Shown: positions 56,435 to 64,000 of the stretch, piece by piece
How positions within the stretch are numbered: the first letter of the stretch is position 1
How the letters are laid out: each line of letters begins with the position of its first letter
NCBI RefSeq assembly: GCF_000189255.1
Contig: NZ_AEVS01000045.1
Span: 112,221 to 176,220 of the forward strand
Length of the DNA: 64,000 nucleotides
DNA from: Vibrio brasiliensis LMG 20546
GTDB lineage: Bacteria > Pseudomonadota > Gammaproteobacteria > Enterobacterales > Vibrionaceae
Direction: 5' to 3'
Made by a program: the position numbers and the translations under genes
Notes under the pieces: generated by a model
Told to the model about the DNA's origin: nothing
What the model saw: only the letters and a program-made list of their open reading frames with translations
Database searches by the model: none

Positions 56435-58024
56435 ATGCCGATGTCACTCGGAAATGCATTTATTAAGAACTTTCTTGGTAAAGCCCCAGATTGGTACAAA
56501 GTTGCCATTATCTCATTCTTAGTTATCAACCCTCTCGTTTTTTTCTTTGTTGACCCATTTGTCGCTGGTTGGCTTTTAGTTGCAGAGTTTATCTTCACAC
56601 TCGCGATGGCGCTAAAGTGTTACCCACTGCAACCAGGTGGCCTACTCGCTATTGAAGCCATCGCTATCGGAATGACCAGTCCAGAACAGGTTAAACACGA
56701 ACTTGTAGCCAACATCGAAGTTCTGCTACTACTAGTCTTCATGGTCGCTGGTATCTACTTCATGAAACAGCTACTGCTGTTTATTTTTACTAAGATACTA
56801 CTTGGCATCCGCTCTAAGAGCATGCTATCACTAGCATTCTGTTTTGCTGCAGCTTTCCTTTCAGCATTCCTTGACGCTCTGACGGTAATCGCCGTTGTTA
56901 TCAGCGTTGCGGTTGGTTTCTACGCTATCTACCACAAAGTTGCGTCAGGTCAGGGACCACACGCTTCTCACGACCATACTCAAGATGACCACTTATCAGA
57001 ACTGACGCGTGACGACTTAGAGAACTACCGTGCGTTCCTTCGTTCACTACTCATGCATGCTGGTGTTGGTACTGCTCTTGGTGGTGTAATGACCATGGTG
57101 GGTGAACCGCAAAACCTGATTATTGCAGACCAGGCTGGTTGGCAGTTCGGCGAATTTATCATTCGTATGTTGCCTGTAACCGCGCCGGTATTTGTGTGTG
57201 GTTTAATCACTTGTGTTCTGGTAGAGAAACTAAAAGTGTTCGGCTACGGTGCCCGTCTACCTGAGAACGTACGTCAAATCCTGGTCGACTTCGACCGCGA
57301 AGAGCGTAAAACTCGTACTAACCAAGACGTTGCTAAGCTATGGGTACAGGGCTTTATCGCAGTATGGCTGATTGTTGGTCTGGCACTTCACCTTGCCGCT
57401 GTCGGTCTGATTGGTCTGTCAGTGATCATCCTCGCGACTGCATTTACTGGTGTTATCGAAGAGCACTCGATGGGTAAAGCCTTCGAAGAAGCGCTGCCAT
57501 TTACCGCCCTACTCGCCGTCTTCTTTGCTGTCGTTGCTGTAATCATCGATCAGGAGCTATTTAAGCCAGTGATTGACGCTGTACTGCACGTTGAAGATAA
57601 AGGCACTCAGCTTGCTCTGTTCTATGTAGCAAACGGCATACTGTCTATGGTATCTGATAACGTGTTCGTTGGTACCGTATACATTAACGAGGTGAAAACA
57701 GCGCTAGTGGAAGGTGTTATCACTCGCGACCAGTTCGACCTACTAGCCGTTGCTATCAACACAGGTACAAACCTGCCTTCAGTTGCGACACCTAACGGTC
57801 AGGCTGCATTCCTGTTCTTGTTAACCTCAGCACTGGCACCATTAATCCGTCTTTCTTACGGCCGTATGGTTGTAATGGCACTGCCATACACCATCGTCCT
57901 AGCACTAGTTGGTTTGGCTGGTATCGTGTTCTTTGTCGAGCCTATGACAGCATGGTTCTATGATGCAGGCTGGATTTCAGCCCATGTCGGCGACATTACG
58001 CCTGCAGTGTCTGGTGGACACTAA
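56435..58024 (+). CDS. nhaB: Na+/H+ antiporter NhaB
   Basis: The 529-residue inner-membrane antiporter has about 12 membrane segments and the NhaB signature segments [19 protein letters not shown] at the N-terminus, [19 protein letters not shown] and [22 protein letters not shown]. It exports sodium in exchange for protons and supports pH and salt balance, which is central to marine vibrios. The first ATG is used because it gives the family N-terminus. It is followed by a strong terminator and then dsbB. Confidence 0.97.
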   Translation: MPMSLGNAFIKNFLGKAPDWYKVAIISFLVINPLVFFFVDPFVAGWLLVAEFIFTLAMALKCYPLQPGGLLAIEAIAIGMTSPEQVKHELVANIEVLLLLVFMVAGIYFMKQLLLFIFTKILLGIRSKSMLSLAFCFAAAFLSAFLDALTVIAVVISVAVGFYAIYHKVASGQGPHASHDHTQDDHLSELTRDDLENYRAFLRSLLMHAGVGTALGGVMTMVGEPQNLIIADQAGWQFGEFIIRMLPVTAPVFVCGLITCVLVEKLKVFGYGARLPENVRQILVDFDREERKTRTNQDVAKLWVQGFIAVWLIVGLALHLAAVGLIGLSVIILATAFTGVIEEHSMGKAFEEALPFTALLAVFFAVVAVIIDQELFKPVIDAVLHVEDKGTQLALFYVANGILSMVSDNVFVGTVYINEVKTALVEGVITRDQFDLLAVAINTGTNLPSVATPNGQAAFLFLLTSALAPLIRLSYGRMVVMALPYTIVLALVGLAGIVFFVEPMTAWFYDAGWISAHVGDITPAVSGGH

Positions 58025-58071
58025 TCACTAATTAATAAAAGTTTTAGTTGATACCGAAACTTTTCCACGAT

Positions 58072-58101
58072 AAAAAGCTCTGATAACTCAGAGCTTTTTT
58101 T
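58072..58101 (+). terminator. nhaB terminator
   Basis: The stem AAAAAGCTCTGA/TCAGAGCTTTTT with a TAAC loop and T run lies 47 bases after nhaB. Confidence 0.92.
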
Positions 58102-58120
58102 ATTACTACAGGATATCTGT

Positions 58121-58642
58121 GTGAACATTCTTTCTAGTATCAAATCATTTTCACAAGGACGACTGTCTTGGTTGTTACTGCTACTGTTCGTAATCTTCTT
58201 TGAAGCATGCGCCCTCTTCTTCCAGCATGTAATGATGCTTTCACCTTGTGTGATGTGTATTTATGAACGTGTTGCTATGCTGGGTATTGGTGGCGCTGCG
58301 CTTATTGGCCTGATCGCTCCAAACAATCCAATTATTCGCTGGCTCGGTTTAGCGGCTTGGGGCGCGAGCTCATACAAAGGTCTGGCTCTGGCATTACAGC
58401 ACGTTGATTACCAGTTCAATCCATCACCGTTCGCAACCTGCGACCTGTTTGTGACCTTCCCTGACTGGGCTCCGCTTAACAAGTGGGTTCCTTGGATGTT
58501 TGAAGCTTACGGTGATTGCAGCAAGGTAGTCTGGCAATTCCTGACTCTATCAATGCCTCAGTGGCTAGTGGTGATTTTTGCGGCAAACTTAGTGGCGTTG
58601 GCTGTTATAGTAGTTGCGCAATTGGCGAAGAATAAGCGATAG
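58121..58642 (+). CDS. dsbB: disulfide bond formation protein DsbB
   Basis: The 173-residue inner-membrane protein reoxidises DsbA with quinone. Four membrane helices are visible, and both cysteine pairs are present: C43 and C46 (SPCVMC) in the first periplasmic loop and C107 and C133 in the second. These match E. coli C41/C44 and C104/C130. The start is GTG with an ACAGGA ribosome site. A heptanucleotide repeat begins directly after the stop codon, so the repeat is part of the dsbB message. Confidence 0.97.
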   Translation: MNILSSIKSFSQGRLSWLLLLLFVIFFEACALFFQHVMMLSPCVMCIYERVAMLGIGGAALIGLIAPNNPIIRWLGLAAWGASSYKGLALALQHVDYQFNPSPFATCDLFVTFPDWAPLNKWVPWMFEAYGDCSKVVWQFLTLSMPQWLVVIFAANLVALAVIVVAQLAKNKR

Positions 58643-58757
58643 AGATCGAGAGTCGAGAGTCGAGAGTCGAGAGTCGAGAGTCGAGAGTCGAGAGTCGAGA
58701 GTCGAGAGTCGAGAGTCGAGAGTCGAGAGTCGAGAGTCGAGAGTCGAGAGTCGAGAA
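58643..58757 (+). repeat. heptanucleotide tandem repeat GAGAGTC, about 15 copies
   Basis: The 7-bp unit GAGAGTC is repeated perfectly, with its GTC falling every seven bases from 58652 to 58750 (15 copies); a degenerate copy (AGATC) lies at the left edge and the right end decays to GAGAAAAG. It begins at the dsbB stop codon and ends just before the dsbB terminator, so it is in the 3' untranslated RNA. One strand is almost all purine. Long frames through it (repeating RESRVES or LSTLDSR) are artefacts. Confidence 0.97.
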
Positions 58758-58764
58758 AAGTTTG

Positions 58765-58799
58765 AAGGGTTGGCACATGGTGTCAACCCTTTCTTTTTA
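58765..58799 (+). terminator. dsbB terminator beyond the repeat
   Basis: AAGGGTTGGCAC pairs with GTGTCAACCCTT (one G-T pair) around ATG, followed by TCTTTTTA. Confidence 0.88.
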
Positions 58800-58942
58800 T
58801 ATCTGGAGGATGAAATTAAAAAGGAACTGACCTGCCAGTATCTTGCGACTCACTTACCACAGGTATGTCTCGCAGGGCTGAGTCCGATCTCGATTCTCGG
58901 AGCGAAGCGTTCTCGCCCTCTCTAAACAGCGGGCTACGCCCG

Positions 58943-61570
58943 CTAGTTCATTTCTCGGCCTGGAGCTGGTGCTAACACTTCACGGTTACCGTTGTGCCCT
59001 GGTGCACTTACAATGCCCTGAGCTTCAAGCTGTTCGACAATTCGTGCCGCACGGTTGTAACCAATCTTAAAGCGACGCTGAACACCTGAGACAGAGCCTC
59101 TGCGCGACTGGACCACATGTTCGACAACTTGATCGAATAGTGGGTCCATATCTTCGTCACCCTCTGGTTTCTCGCCCGGTAATAGGCCTTCCGGACCTTG
59201 GTCACCGTTAGTGATCTCTTCGATATAGTTCGGCTTGCCACGCGCCTTCCAGTTATTAACCACCGCATGTACGTCGTCATCGGAAGCAAAAGCGCCGTGG
59301 ACTCGCACTGTATGACTAGAGCCCGGTGGTAAGTACAGCATGTCACCCATACCAAGTAGTGATTCTGCGCCACCCTGATCGAGGATGGTACGCGAGTCAG
59401 TCTTAGTCGAAACCGTAAATGCGACACGCGTTGGGATGTTTGCCTTAATCAGACCGGTAATGACATCGACCGAAGGACGCTGGGTCGCCAGAATCAGGTG
59501 AATACCCGCTGCACGTGCTTTTTGAGCCAGACGGGCAATCAGTTCTTCTACTTTCTTGCCCACTACCATCATCAGGTCAGCAAATTCATCGACGATAACG
59601 ACAATGTAAGGCAGCTTCTCAAGCAGAGGTGCTTGCTCGTCCATGCTATCGCCTGGCTGCCATAGTGGATCATGGATTGGATGGCCCGCTTCCGCTGCCA
59701 TCTTAAGCTTATCATTGAAACCTTTAATGTTACGTACGCCAAGTGCTGACATCAGCTTGTAGCGACGCTCCATCTCACCCACACACCAACGTAATGCGTT
59801 AGAAGCATCTTTCATATCGGTCACAACTTCAGACAGAAGATGTGGAATCCCCTCATAGACAGACAGTTCAAGCATTTTCGGGTCAATCATGATGAAGCGA
59901 ACATCTTCAGGAGTTGCTTTGTAAAGCATACTCAGAATCATCACGTTAACACCGACTGACTTACCAGAACCGGTAGTACCTGCGACCAACACGTGAGGCA
60001 TCTTAGACAGGTCAGCAACCACAGCTTCACCAGCAATATCCTGTCCAAGCACGACTGTAGTCGGAGATTTTGCTTCAATAAATTGTTGACTGCCGACTAC
60101 ATCGGAGAAGAACACCGTCTGACGACTCATGTTTGGCAGTTCAAGACCAACATATGGCTTACCAGGGATAACCTCTACGACACGGACCGCCATCGCCGAT
60201 AGTGAACGGGCTAAGTCCATAGACAGACCAGAGATACGGCTAACCTTAACGCCAGGCGCCAGATCCAGTTCAAATCGAGTGATTACCGGACCAGGGAAAA
60301 TATCAACCACCGTTGCCTGAATTTTGTAGTCAGCCAGTTTGGCTTCCACTAAGCGGGCAATATTCTCTAATGCTTCACGGTCGATAAAGTTTTCGCGTTT
60401 TTCTGGATGGTATAGCAGTTCGAGAGTTGGCATTGGCTCAGCAGGCTTAGGTAAGTTTGTCTCCTGCTGAACCAGGAATGGGTTCTGCTGGGCGACGACT
60501 TTCGCTTTCGCTTCTTCTACCATGTTGTGCAGAGCCGCCGCATCTTGATCTTCAATCTGGTTTGACTGGTCAATCTCCTCCACTTCAACCTGTGGCTCTT
60601 CAACCACATCAAACGAAGAGATAGTCGGCTCTTGATACTCCTCATCAGGCGTAATTTCAGCCGAGATTTGTTCCAGTTCAGTGTGCGTGATCGACGGTTG
60701 AACAACCTCTTCCTCAGCAATGTCGTTGTGCCAAGGCAGATCGGCCGGTTGTTCACTTGGCATCACTGATGGCTCAACAACTGGCTCTGGCTGAGTCATC
60801 GCTACTTGAGGCGGGACTTGCTGGCTCATATGCAGTTCTTCGCTTGGCGCAAAGTCATCCGCACTTCGGGCTGCATTTTCTAGCTCTTCAATTGTCGCGC
60901 CAAGCTGCTTGGTTCGTTCAACTGGTGCAGGCTGTTCGAATGTCTGAGCTTGGTACTGCTCGGTCATTACAGGAGCAATAGCCTGAGGCTCTTCAACCAC
61001 TTCTGGTTGTGAGTGGTAAACAGGCTCAACCACTGATGGTTCTGGTTCCACTGTTGCTGCTGTTGCCGTCTCCGGCATATGAATGTTGAAACGTCGTTCA
61101 CTCGGAACAACAACAGGCTCTTGTTCCTGTCTCTTTTCGATAACTGGTTCTGGGTCTTGTTCGTATTGGTTGAGCTCTGCTTCCAATACTTCATCCTGAC
61201 GACCACGAACTTTGTTAACCAGATGAGTCATTAGTTGAATTGCTTTTTCACCCAGCCAATCAACAATGGATAACCAGGAGATGCCGGTTAATAAGGTAAA
61301 GCCCGCCCCCCACAAAAATAGGAATACCAGCGTAGTGCCTAGAATGTTGAGAGTCGGAAGAGCAAGGCTTGTCAGCACATCACCAATAACGCCGCCGGAC
61401 GAGAAGTACCAGATGTCATCAAAGTTAATATCAGCAAGGCCACAACTGGTTAAGATGATGACCGTTAAACCAAGCAGACGAGTGCCCCATAACATCAAGT
61501 CAATGGATTCATCCTCGTCACGATTTCTTAACATTACCCAGGCAGTGGCAGTCACAACAAAAGGGATCAC
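58943..61570 (-). CDS. ftsK: DNA translocase FtsK, main part (frame broken near the N-terminus)
   Basis: This 875-residue frame covers most of FtsK: the last membrane helices, a long linker rich in Glu, Gln, Pro and Val (about residues 130-370), the motor domain with Walker [12 protein letters not shown] and Walker [13 protein letters not shown], and the C-terminal winged helix (gamma domain, [20 protein letters not shown]) that reads KOPS sites. FtsK pumps chromosome ends apart at the septum and activates XerCD. The first Met used here is not the true start: the codons just before it read SLAYV in frame and continue the N-terminal piece encoded at 61576-61851 in another frame. One missing base near 61586-61596 separates them. 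Confidence 0.93.
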   Translation of the reverse strand: MIPFVVTATAWVMLRNRDEDESIDLMLWGTRLLGLTVIILTSCGLADINFDDIWYFSSGGVIGDVLTSLALPTLNILGTTLVFLFLWGAGFTLLTGISWLSIVDWLGEKAIQLMTHLVNKVRGRQDEVLEAELNQYEQDPEPVIEKRQEQEPVVVPSERRFNIHMPETATAATVEPEPSVVEPVYHSQPEVVEEPQAIAPVMTEQYQAQTFEQPAPVERTKQLGATIEELENAARSADDFAPSEELHMSQQVPPQVAMTQPEPVVEPSVMPSEQPADLPWHNDIAEEEVVQPSITHTELEQISAEITPDEEYQEPTISSFDVVEEPQVEVEEIDQSNQIEDQDAAALHNMVEEAKAKVVAQQNPFLVQQETNLPKPAEPMPTLELLYHPEKRENFIDREALENIARLVEAKLADYKIQATVVDIFPGPVITRFELDLAPGVKVSRISGLSMDLARSLSAMAVRVVEVIPGKPYVGLELPNMSRQTVFFSDVVGSQQFIEAKSPTTVVLGQDIAGEAVVADLSKMPHVLVAGTTGSGKSVGVNVMILSMLYKATPEDVRFIMIDPKMLELSVYEGIPHLLSEVVTDMKDASNALRWCVGEMERRYKLMSALGVRNIKGFNDKLKMAAEAGHPIHDPLWQPGDSMDEQAPLLEKLPYIVVIVDEFADLMMVVGKKVEELIARLAQKARAAGIHLILATQRPSVDVITGLIKANIPTRVAFTVSTKTDSRTILDQGGAESLLGMGDMLYLPPGSSHTVRVHGAFASDDDVHAVVNNWKARGKPNYIEEITNGDQGPEGLLPGEKPEGDEDMDPLFDQVVEHVVQSRRGSVSGVQRRFKIGYNRAARIVEQLEAQGIVSAPGHNGNREVLAPAPGREMN

Positions 61571-61575
61571 ATAGG

Positions 61576-61851
61576 CTAAAGAACCAAAAACAAAAATAGT
61601 GTATCCGCAAGCCAGGCACCAACCAGACCACCTGCGTTATTGATTTCGCCTCCCCAGGCAGTCTGTGACCACGAAGGATCCGCTGCACTGAAGGTAAACA
61701 GAGCCACTGATAAAAATATCGAGCTTAGAACAATGACGATCAAGCTACATTCCTGAAGACGCTGTGGACCGCTGAGGCGAGACGGTTGAGTTTCCTCACC
61801 CGTTTTAATGATCGTTTGTACTTTATTTTTGGTTTCTTTAAACATAACCAA
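61576..61851 (-). pseudogene. ftsK: N-terminal fragment of FtsK, out of frame with the rest
   Basis: The 91-residue frame carries the FtsK N-terminus: a short cytosolic part, the first membrane helix ([20 protein letters not shown]) and the conserved [12 protein letters not shown] and [11 protein letters not shown]. It ends at TAG after LFLFLVL. Adding one base in either of the two five-base A runs (plus strand 61586-61590 and 61592-61596) would join it to the main frame and give FFGSLAY, the expected family sequence, and a protein of about 969 residues. As ftsK is essential, a sequence error in the run is the simplest explanation; a real mutation or frameshifting is also possible. Confidence 0.88.
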
Positions 61852-61921
61852 CTTTATCTATGCATGACACCAAAGAGCTGAGAGGACTTTTTGACCACTT
61901 TAATAAGCTCTGATTGGTAAG

Positions 61922-61957
61922 AAAAAAATAGTCCGAGCGGCAAGGCCACTCGGACTA
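61922..61957 (-). terminator. lrp terminator
   Basis: TAGTCCGAG pairs with CTCGGACTA, with an inner GGC/GCC pair; on the minus strand it ends in TATTTTTTTC. It lies between lrp and ftsK, so ftsK must have its own promoter downstream of it. Confidence 0.9.
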
Positions 61958-62048
61958 TCGATTTAACCATATCAGGGGCAAAAACCCAATTGCTTAAAGT
62001 CAGAATATGGAAAGCTATTAGGACTTTAGGCAAAAGCTCAAATTTAAG

Positions 62049-62543
62049 CTAGCGAGTTTTGATAACCAACTGGTTAGTTTGTTTCACTTCTTCCATTACC
62101 ACGTAGGTACGTGTGTCGTTAACACCCGGTAGACGAAGGAGCGTATCACCTAGCAGCTTACGGTAAGCGCTCATGTCTGATACACGTGTTTTTAACAAGT
62201 AGTCAAAATCACCAGATACTAGGTGACACTCTTGAATGTCATCTAATTTCTGTACTGCTGTATTGAACTGCTCGAACACATCCGGTGCACCACGGTTTAA
62301 CGTAATCTCAACAAACACGAGTAATGAAGCATCAAGATATTGCGGGTTAAGCAACGCTGTATAACCCGTAATGTAACCTTGACGTTCTAAACGACGTACA
62401 CGTTCCAAACACGGTGTTGGTGATAAACCGACACGTTTTGATAACTCAACGTTCGAAATTCGACCATCTTTCTGCAACTCATTAAGAATGTTGCGGTCGA
62501 TGCGATCTAGATCCTTGGACGGCTTTTTATTGTTGTCTGCCAT
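62049..62543 (-). CDS. lrp: leucine-responsive regulatory protein
   Basis: The 164-residue regulator has an N-terminal helix-turn-helix (residues 12-65, NVELSKRVGLSPTPCLERVRRLE) and a C-terminal RAM domain (about 75-155) that binds leucine and assembles octamers or hexadecamers. The length equals E. coli Lrp, and DNA-contact residues are kept. It is divergent from ald, a common Lrp target, with a 175-base AT-rich gap between them. Confidence 0.97.
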   Translation of the reverse strand: MADNNKKPSKDLDRIDRNILNELQKDGRISNVELSKRVGLSPTPCLERVRRLERQGYITGYTALLNPQYLDASLLVFVEITLNRGAPDVFEQFNTAVQKLDDIQECHLVSGDFDYLLKTRVSDMSAYRKLLGDTLLRLPGVNDTRTYVVMEEVKQTNQLVIKTR

Positions 62544-62718
62544 TTTTTATTCCACCTTATTACTTCCTTGCAAAAAAATATACTACAACTTTTTAATATT
62601 CAGTATCAAATTTTATCCAATCATATCTATACTAGATATTAATTCGACAGAATTACCCTACACACAGTTAATACAACTATCATAGTTTATACAACCAAAA
62701 TAAAATGAGGAATTCAGG
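62544..62718. promoter_or_regulatory. divergent lrp-ald control region
   Basis: A 175-base region, very rich in A and T, with both ribosome sites at its ends. Lrp sites are degenerate, and none can be set exactly by eye. Confidence 0.4.
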
Positions 62719-63843
62719 ATGATTATTGGCGTACCTAAGGAAATCAAAAACCACGAATACCGTGTTGGTATGATCCCAGCGAGCGTTCGCGAGCTAGTGT
62801 CTCAAGGTCACCAAGTTTTTGTTGAAACTAATGCCGGTTCAGGCATCGGTTTTTCAGACGATGATTACATCGCTGTAGGCGCATCCATACTTCCTACCGC
62901 TGCTGACGTTTTCGCGCAAGCAGAAATGATTGTAAAGGTTAAAGAACCTCAAGCTGTCGAGCGAGCTATGCTTCGAGAAGGGCAAATTTTATTTACTTAT
63001 TTGCACCTAGCACCAGATTTTCCACAAACTGAAGAGCTAATCAAGAGCAAAGCTGTCTGTATAGCATATGAGACTGTAACAGATAATATGGGTCGCTTGC
63101 CACTACTTGCGCCAATGTCTGAGGTAGCAGGTCGCATGTCTATTCAAGCAGGTGCACAAACTTTAGAGAAATCTCACGGTGGTCGTGGTCTACTACTAGG
63201 TGGTGTACCAGGTGTTGAGCCAGCTAAAGTTGTTGTTGTTGGCGGCGGTGTTGTAGGTGCAAACGCTGCACGTATGGCTGTTGGCCTACGCGCTGACGTA
63301 ACTATCCTGGACCGTAACGTTGATACCCTACGCCGTCTTGACGAAGAATTCCAGGGTCGCGCAAAAGTGGTTTACTCTACAGAAGATGCTATTGAGAAGC
63401 ATGTTCTAGAAGCTGACCTAGTTGTTGGTGCGGTTCTAATCCCAGGTGCAGCTGCTCCTAAACTAGTGACTAAAGAGCACATCGCTAAGATGAAGCCAGG
63501 CGCAGCAGTTGTTGACGTTGCAATCGACCAAGGCGGTTGTTTCGAAACTTCACACGCAACGACTCACGCAGATCCTACTTACATCGTTGACGACGTAGTT
63601 CACTACTGTGTTGCTAACATGCCAGGTGCTGTTGCTCGCACTTCTACATTCGCTCTAAACAATGCAACACTTCCTTACATTGTTAAGCTAGCGAACAAAG
63701 GTTACCGTGAAGCTCTACTAGAAGATAACGGCTTCCTAGAAGGTCTGAACGTTATCCACGGTAAAGTAACGTGTAAAGAAGTTGCTGAAAGCTTCGACCT
63801 AGAGTACGTAGAACCAGCACAAGCGATTGCAATGTTCAACTAA
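62719..63843 (+). CDS. ald: alanine dehydrogenase
   Basis: The 374-residue enzyme interconverts alanine with pyruvate and ammonia using NAD. The active-site K75 (VKVKEP) and H96 (TYLHLAP) are in place, and the Rossmann motif is [16 protein letters not shown] (about residues 172-187). The codon use is biased in the second half, as in well-expressed genes. TGAGGA precedes the ATG. It is divergent from lrp, so control by Lrp with alanine or leucine is likely. A terminator follows, and then a heptanucleotide repeat. Confidence 0.97.
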   Translation: MIIGVPKEIKNHEYRVGMIPASVRELVSQGHQVFVETNAGSGIGFSDDDYIAVGASILPTAADVFAQAEMIVKVKEPQAVERAMLREGQILFTYLHLAPDFPQTEELIKSKAVCIAYETVTDNMGRLPLLAPMSEVAGRMSIQAGAQTLEKSHGGRGLLLGGVPGVEPAKVVVVGGGVVGANAARMAVGLRADVTILDRNVDTLRRLDEEFQGRAKVVYSTEDAIEKHVLEADLVVGAVLIPGAAAPKLVTKEHIAKMKPGAAVVDVAIDQGGCFETSHATTHADPTYIVDDVVHYCVANMPGAVARTSTFALNNATLPYIVKLANKGYREALLEDNGFLEGLNVIHGKVTCKEVAESFDLEYVEPAQAIAMFN

Positions 63844-63863
63844 TGTTGAATGATTGAATTGAT

Positions 63864-63895
63864 AAAAGCGCTCACTTCGGTGGGCGTTTTTTTTT
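63864..63895 (+). terminator. ald terminator
   Basis: CGCTCAC pairs with GTGGGCG (one G-T pair) around a TTCG loop, with As before and a run of nine Ts after. Confidence 0.9.
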
Positions 63896-63896
63896 G

Positions 63897-64000
63897 GAGA
63901 AGCGAGAAGCGAGAAGCGAGAAGCGAGAAGCGAGAAGCGAGAAGCGAGAAGCGAGAAGCGAGAAGCGAGAAGCGAGAAGCGAGAAGCGAGAAGCGAGAAG
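63897..64000 (+). repeat. heptanucleotide tandem repeat GAGAAGC, at least 14 copies
   Basis: The 7-bp unit GAGAAGC repeats perfectly 14 times plus six bases and runs off the window edge. It starts one base after the T run of the ald terminator. One strand is almost all purine. It shares period and the GAGA start with the repeat after dsbB but has a different unit. Confidence 0.97.

Larger units (their letters stand above)
58643..58942. other. intergenic region between dsbB and ftsK
   Basis: It contains the tandem repeat, the dsbB terminator and about 140 bases of unremarkable sequence. At the ftsK end the hairpin AGCGGGC/GCCCGCT (58928-58944) overlaps the ftsK stop codon and could be its terminator, though the T run is poor. 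Confidence 0.6.

Noticed and set aside
58643-58757. CRISPR array
   Set aside because: The repeat is contiguous with a 7-bp unit and no spacers.
58614-58925. open frames on both strands through the dsbB repeat
   Set aside because: They exist only because a 7-bp unit without stop codons repeats; the peptides are simple repeats and no ribosome site is present.

Overview
The window is a stretch of the large chromosome of a Vibrio species. The evidence is the gene content and order: a TfoX competence regulator, PanP, the VC1899-type CARF nuclease, CsiV, PlzB next to mfd, the long FadR (279 residues) and the run nhaB-dsbB-ftsK-lrp-ald all fit Vibrionaceae. From memory the order parallels the V. 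cholerae block from about VC1854 (ompT) to VC1905 (ald). The species cannot be fixed from sequence reading alone. No rRNA, tRNA, CRISPR array, integrase, transposase or prophage was seen, so this is mostly core genome.

Layout. 1-3.7 kb: the end of a porin gene, tfoX, an HDOD protein, lysO and a small exported protein. 3.8-8.4 kb: panP, hexR, an iron alcohol dehydrogenase and grxA with an OxyR-like site. 8.6-13.6 kb: a YbjL-type antiporter and a four-gene basic-amino-acid ABC importer. 14-24.6 kb: an anaerobic block (DUF3360 membrane protein, pflB, pflA) interleaved with lpxR, a chemoreceptor, a CbiM-like membrane protein, yfbU and an OmpV/MipA porin. 24.9-29.8 kb: the yeaG-yeaH-ycgB stress module (PrkA-type kinase, VWA protein, SpoVR protein). 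29.8-39.6 kb: an envelope block on the minus strand (kdsB, ycaR, lpxK, msbA, comEC, then lolE, lolD, lolC). 39.7-45.2 kb: plzB, mfd, csiV and a RimL-like acetyltransferase. 45.2-51.3 kb: ndh, ycfP, thiK, lpoB, ycfL, a TPR lipoprotein and hinT, the E. coli ycf order without nagZ and with an extra lipoprotein. 51.5-64 kb: a second chemoreceptor, a Card1-like CARF nuclease, fadR, nhaB, dsbB, ftsK (frameshifted), lrp and ald.

How the genes work together. One theme is the switch between oxygen regimes: candidate FNR sites lie before the DUF3360 gene, before pflB and before ndh, and an OxyR-like site lies before grxA. A second theme is envelope building: KDO activation (KdsB), lipid A kinase and flippase (LpxK, MsbA), lipid A trimming (LpxR), lipoprotein release (LolCDE) and peptidoglycan synthase activators (CsiV, LpoB). 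A third is DNA: competence regulation and uptake (TfoX, ComEC), repair coupled to transcription (Mfd), chromosome translocation (FtsK) and a possible nucleotide-activated nuclease.

Most notable points: a stand-alone CARF/PD-(D/E)XK nuclease with no CRISPR locus in the window; a single-base frameshift splitting the essential ftsK gene in a run of As; two different heptanucleotide tandem repeats of about 15 copies each, 5 kb apart; and several structured-looking leaders (hexR, DUF3360, ndh, nhaB).
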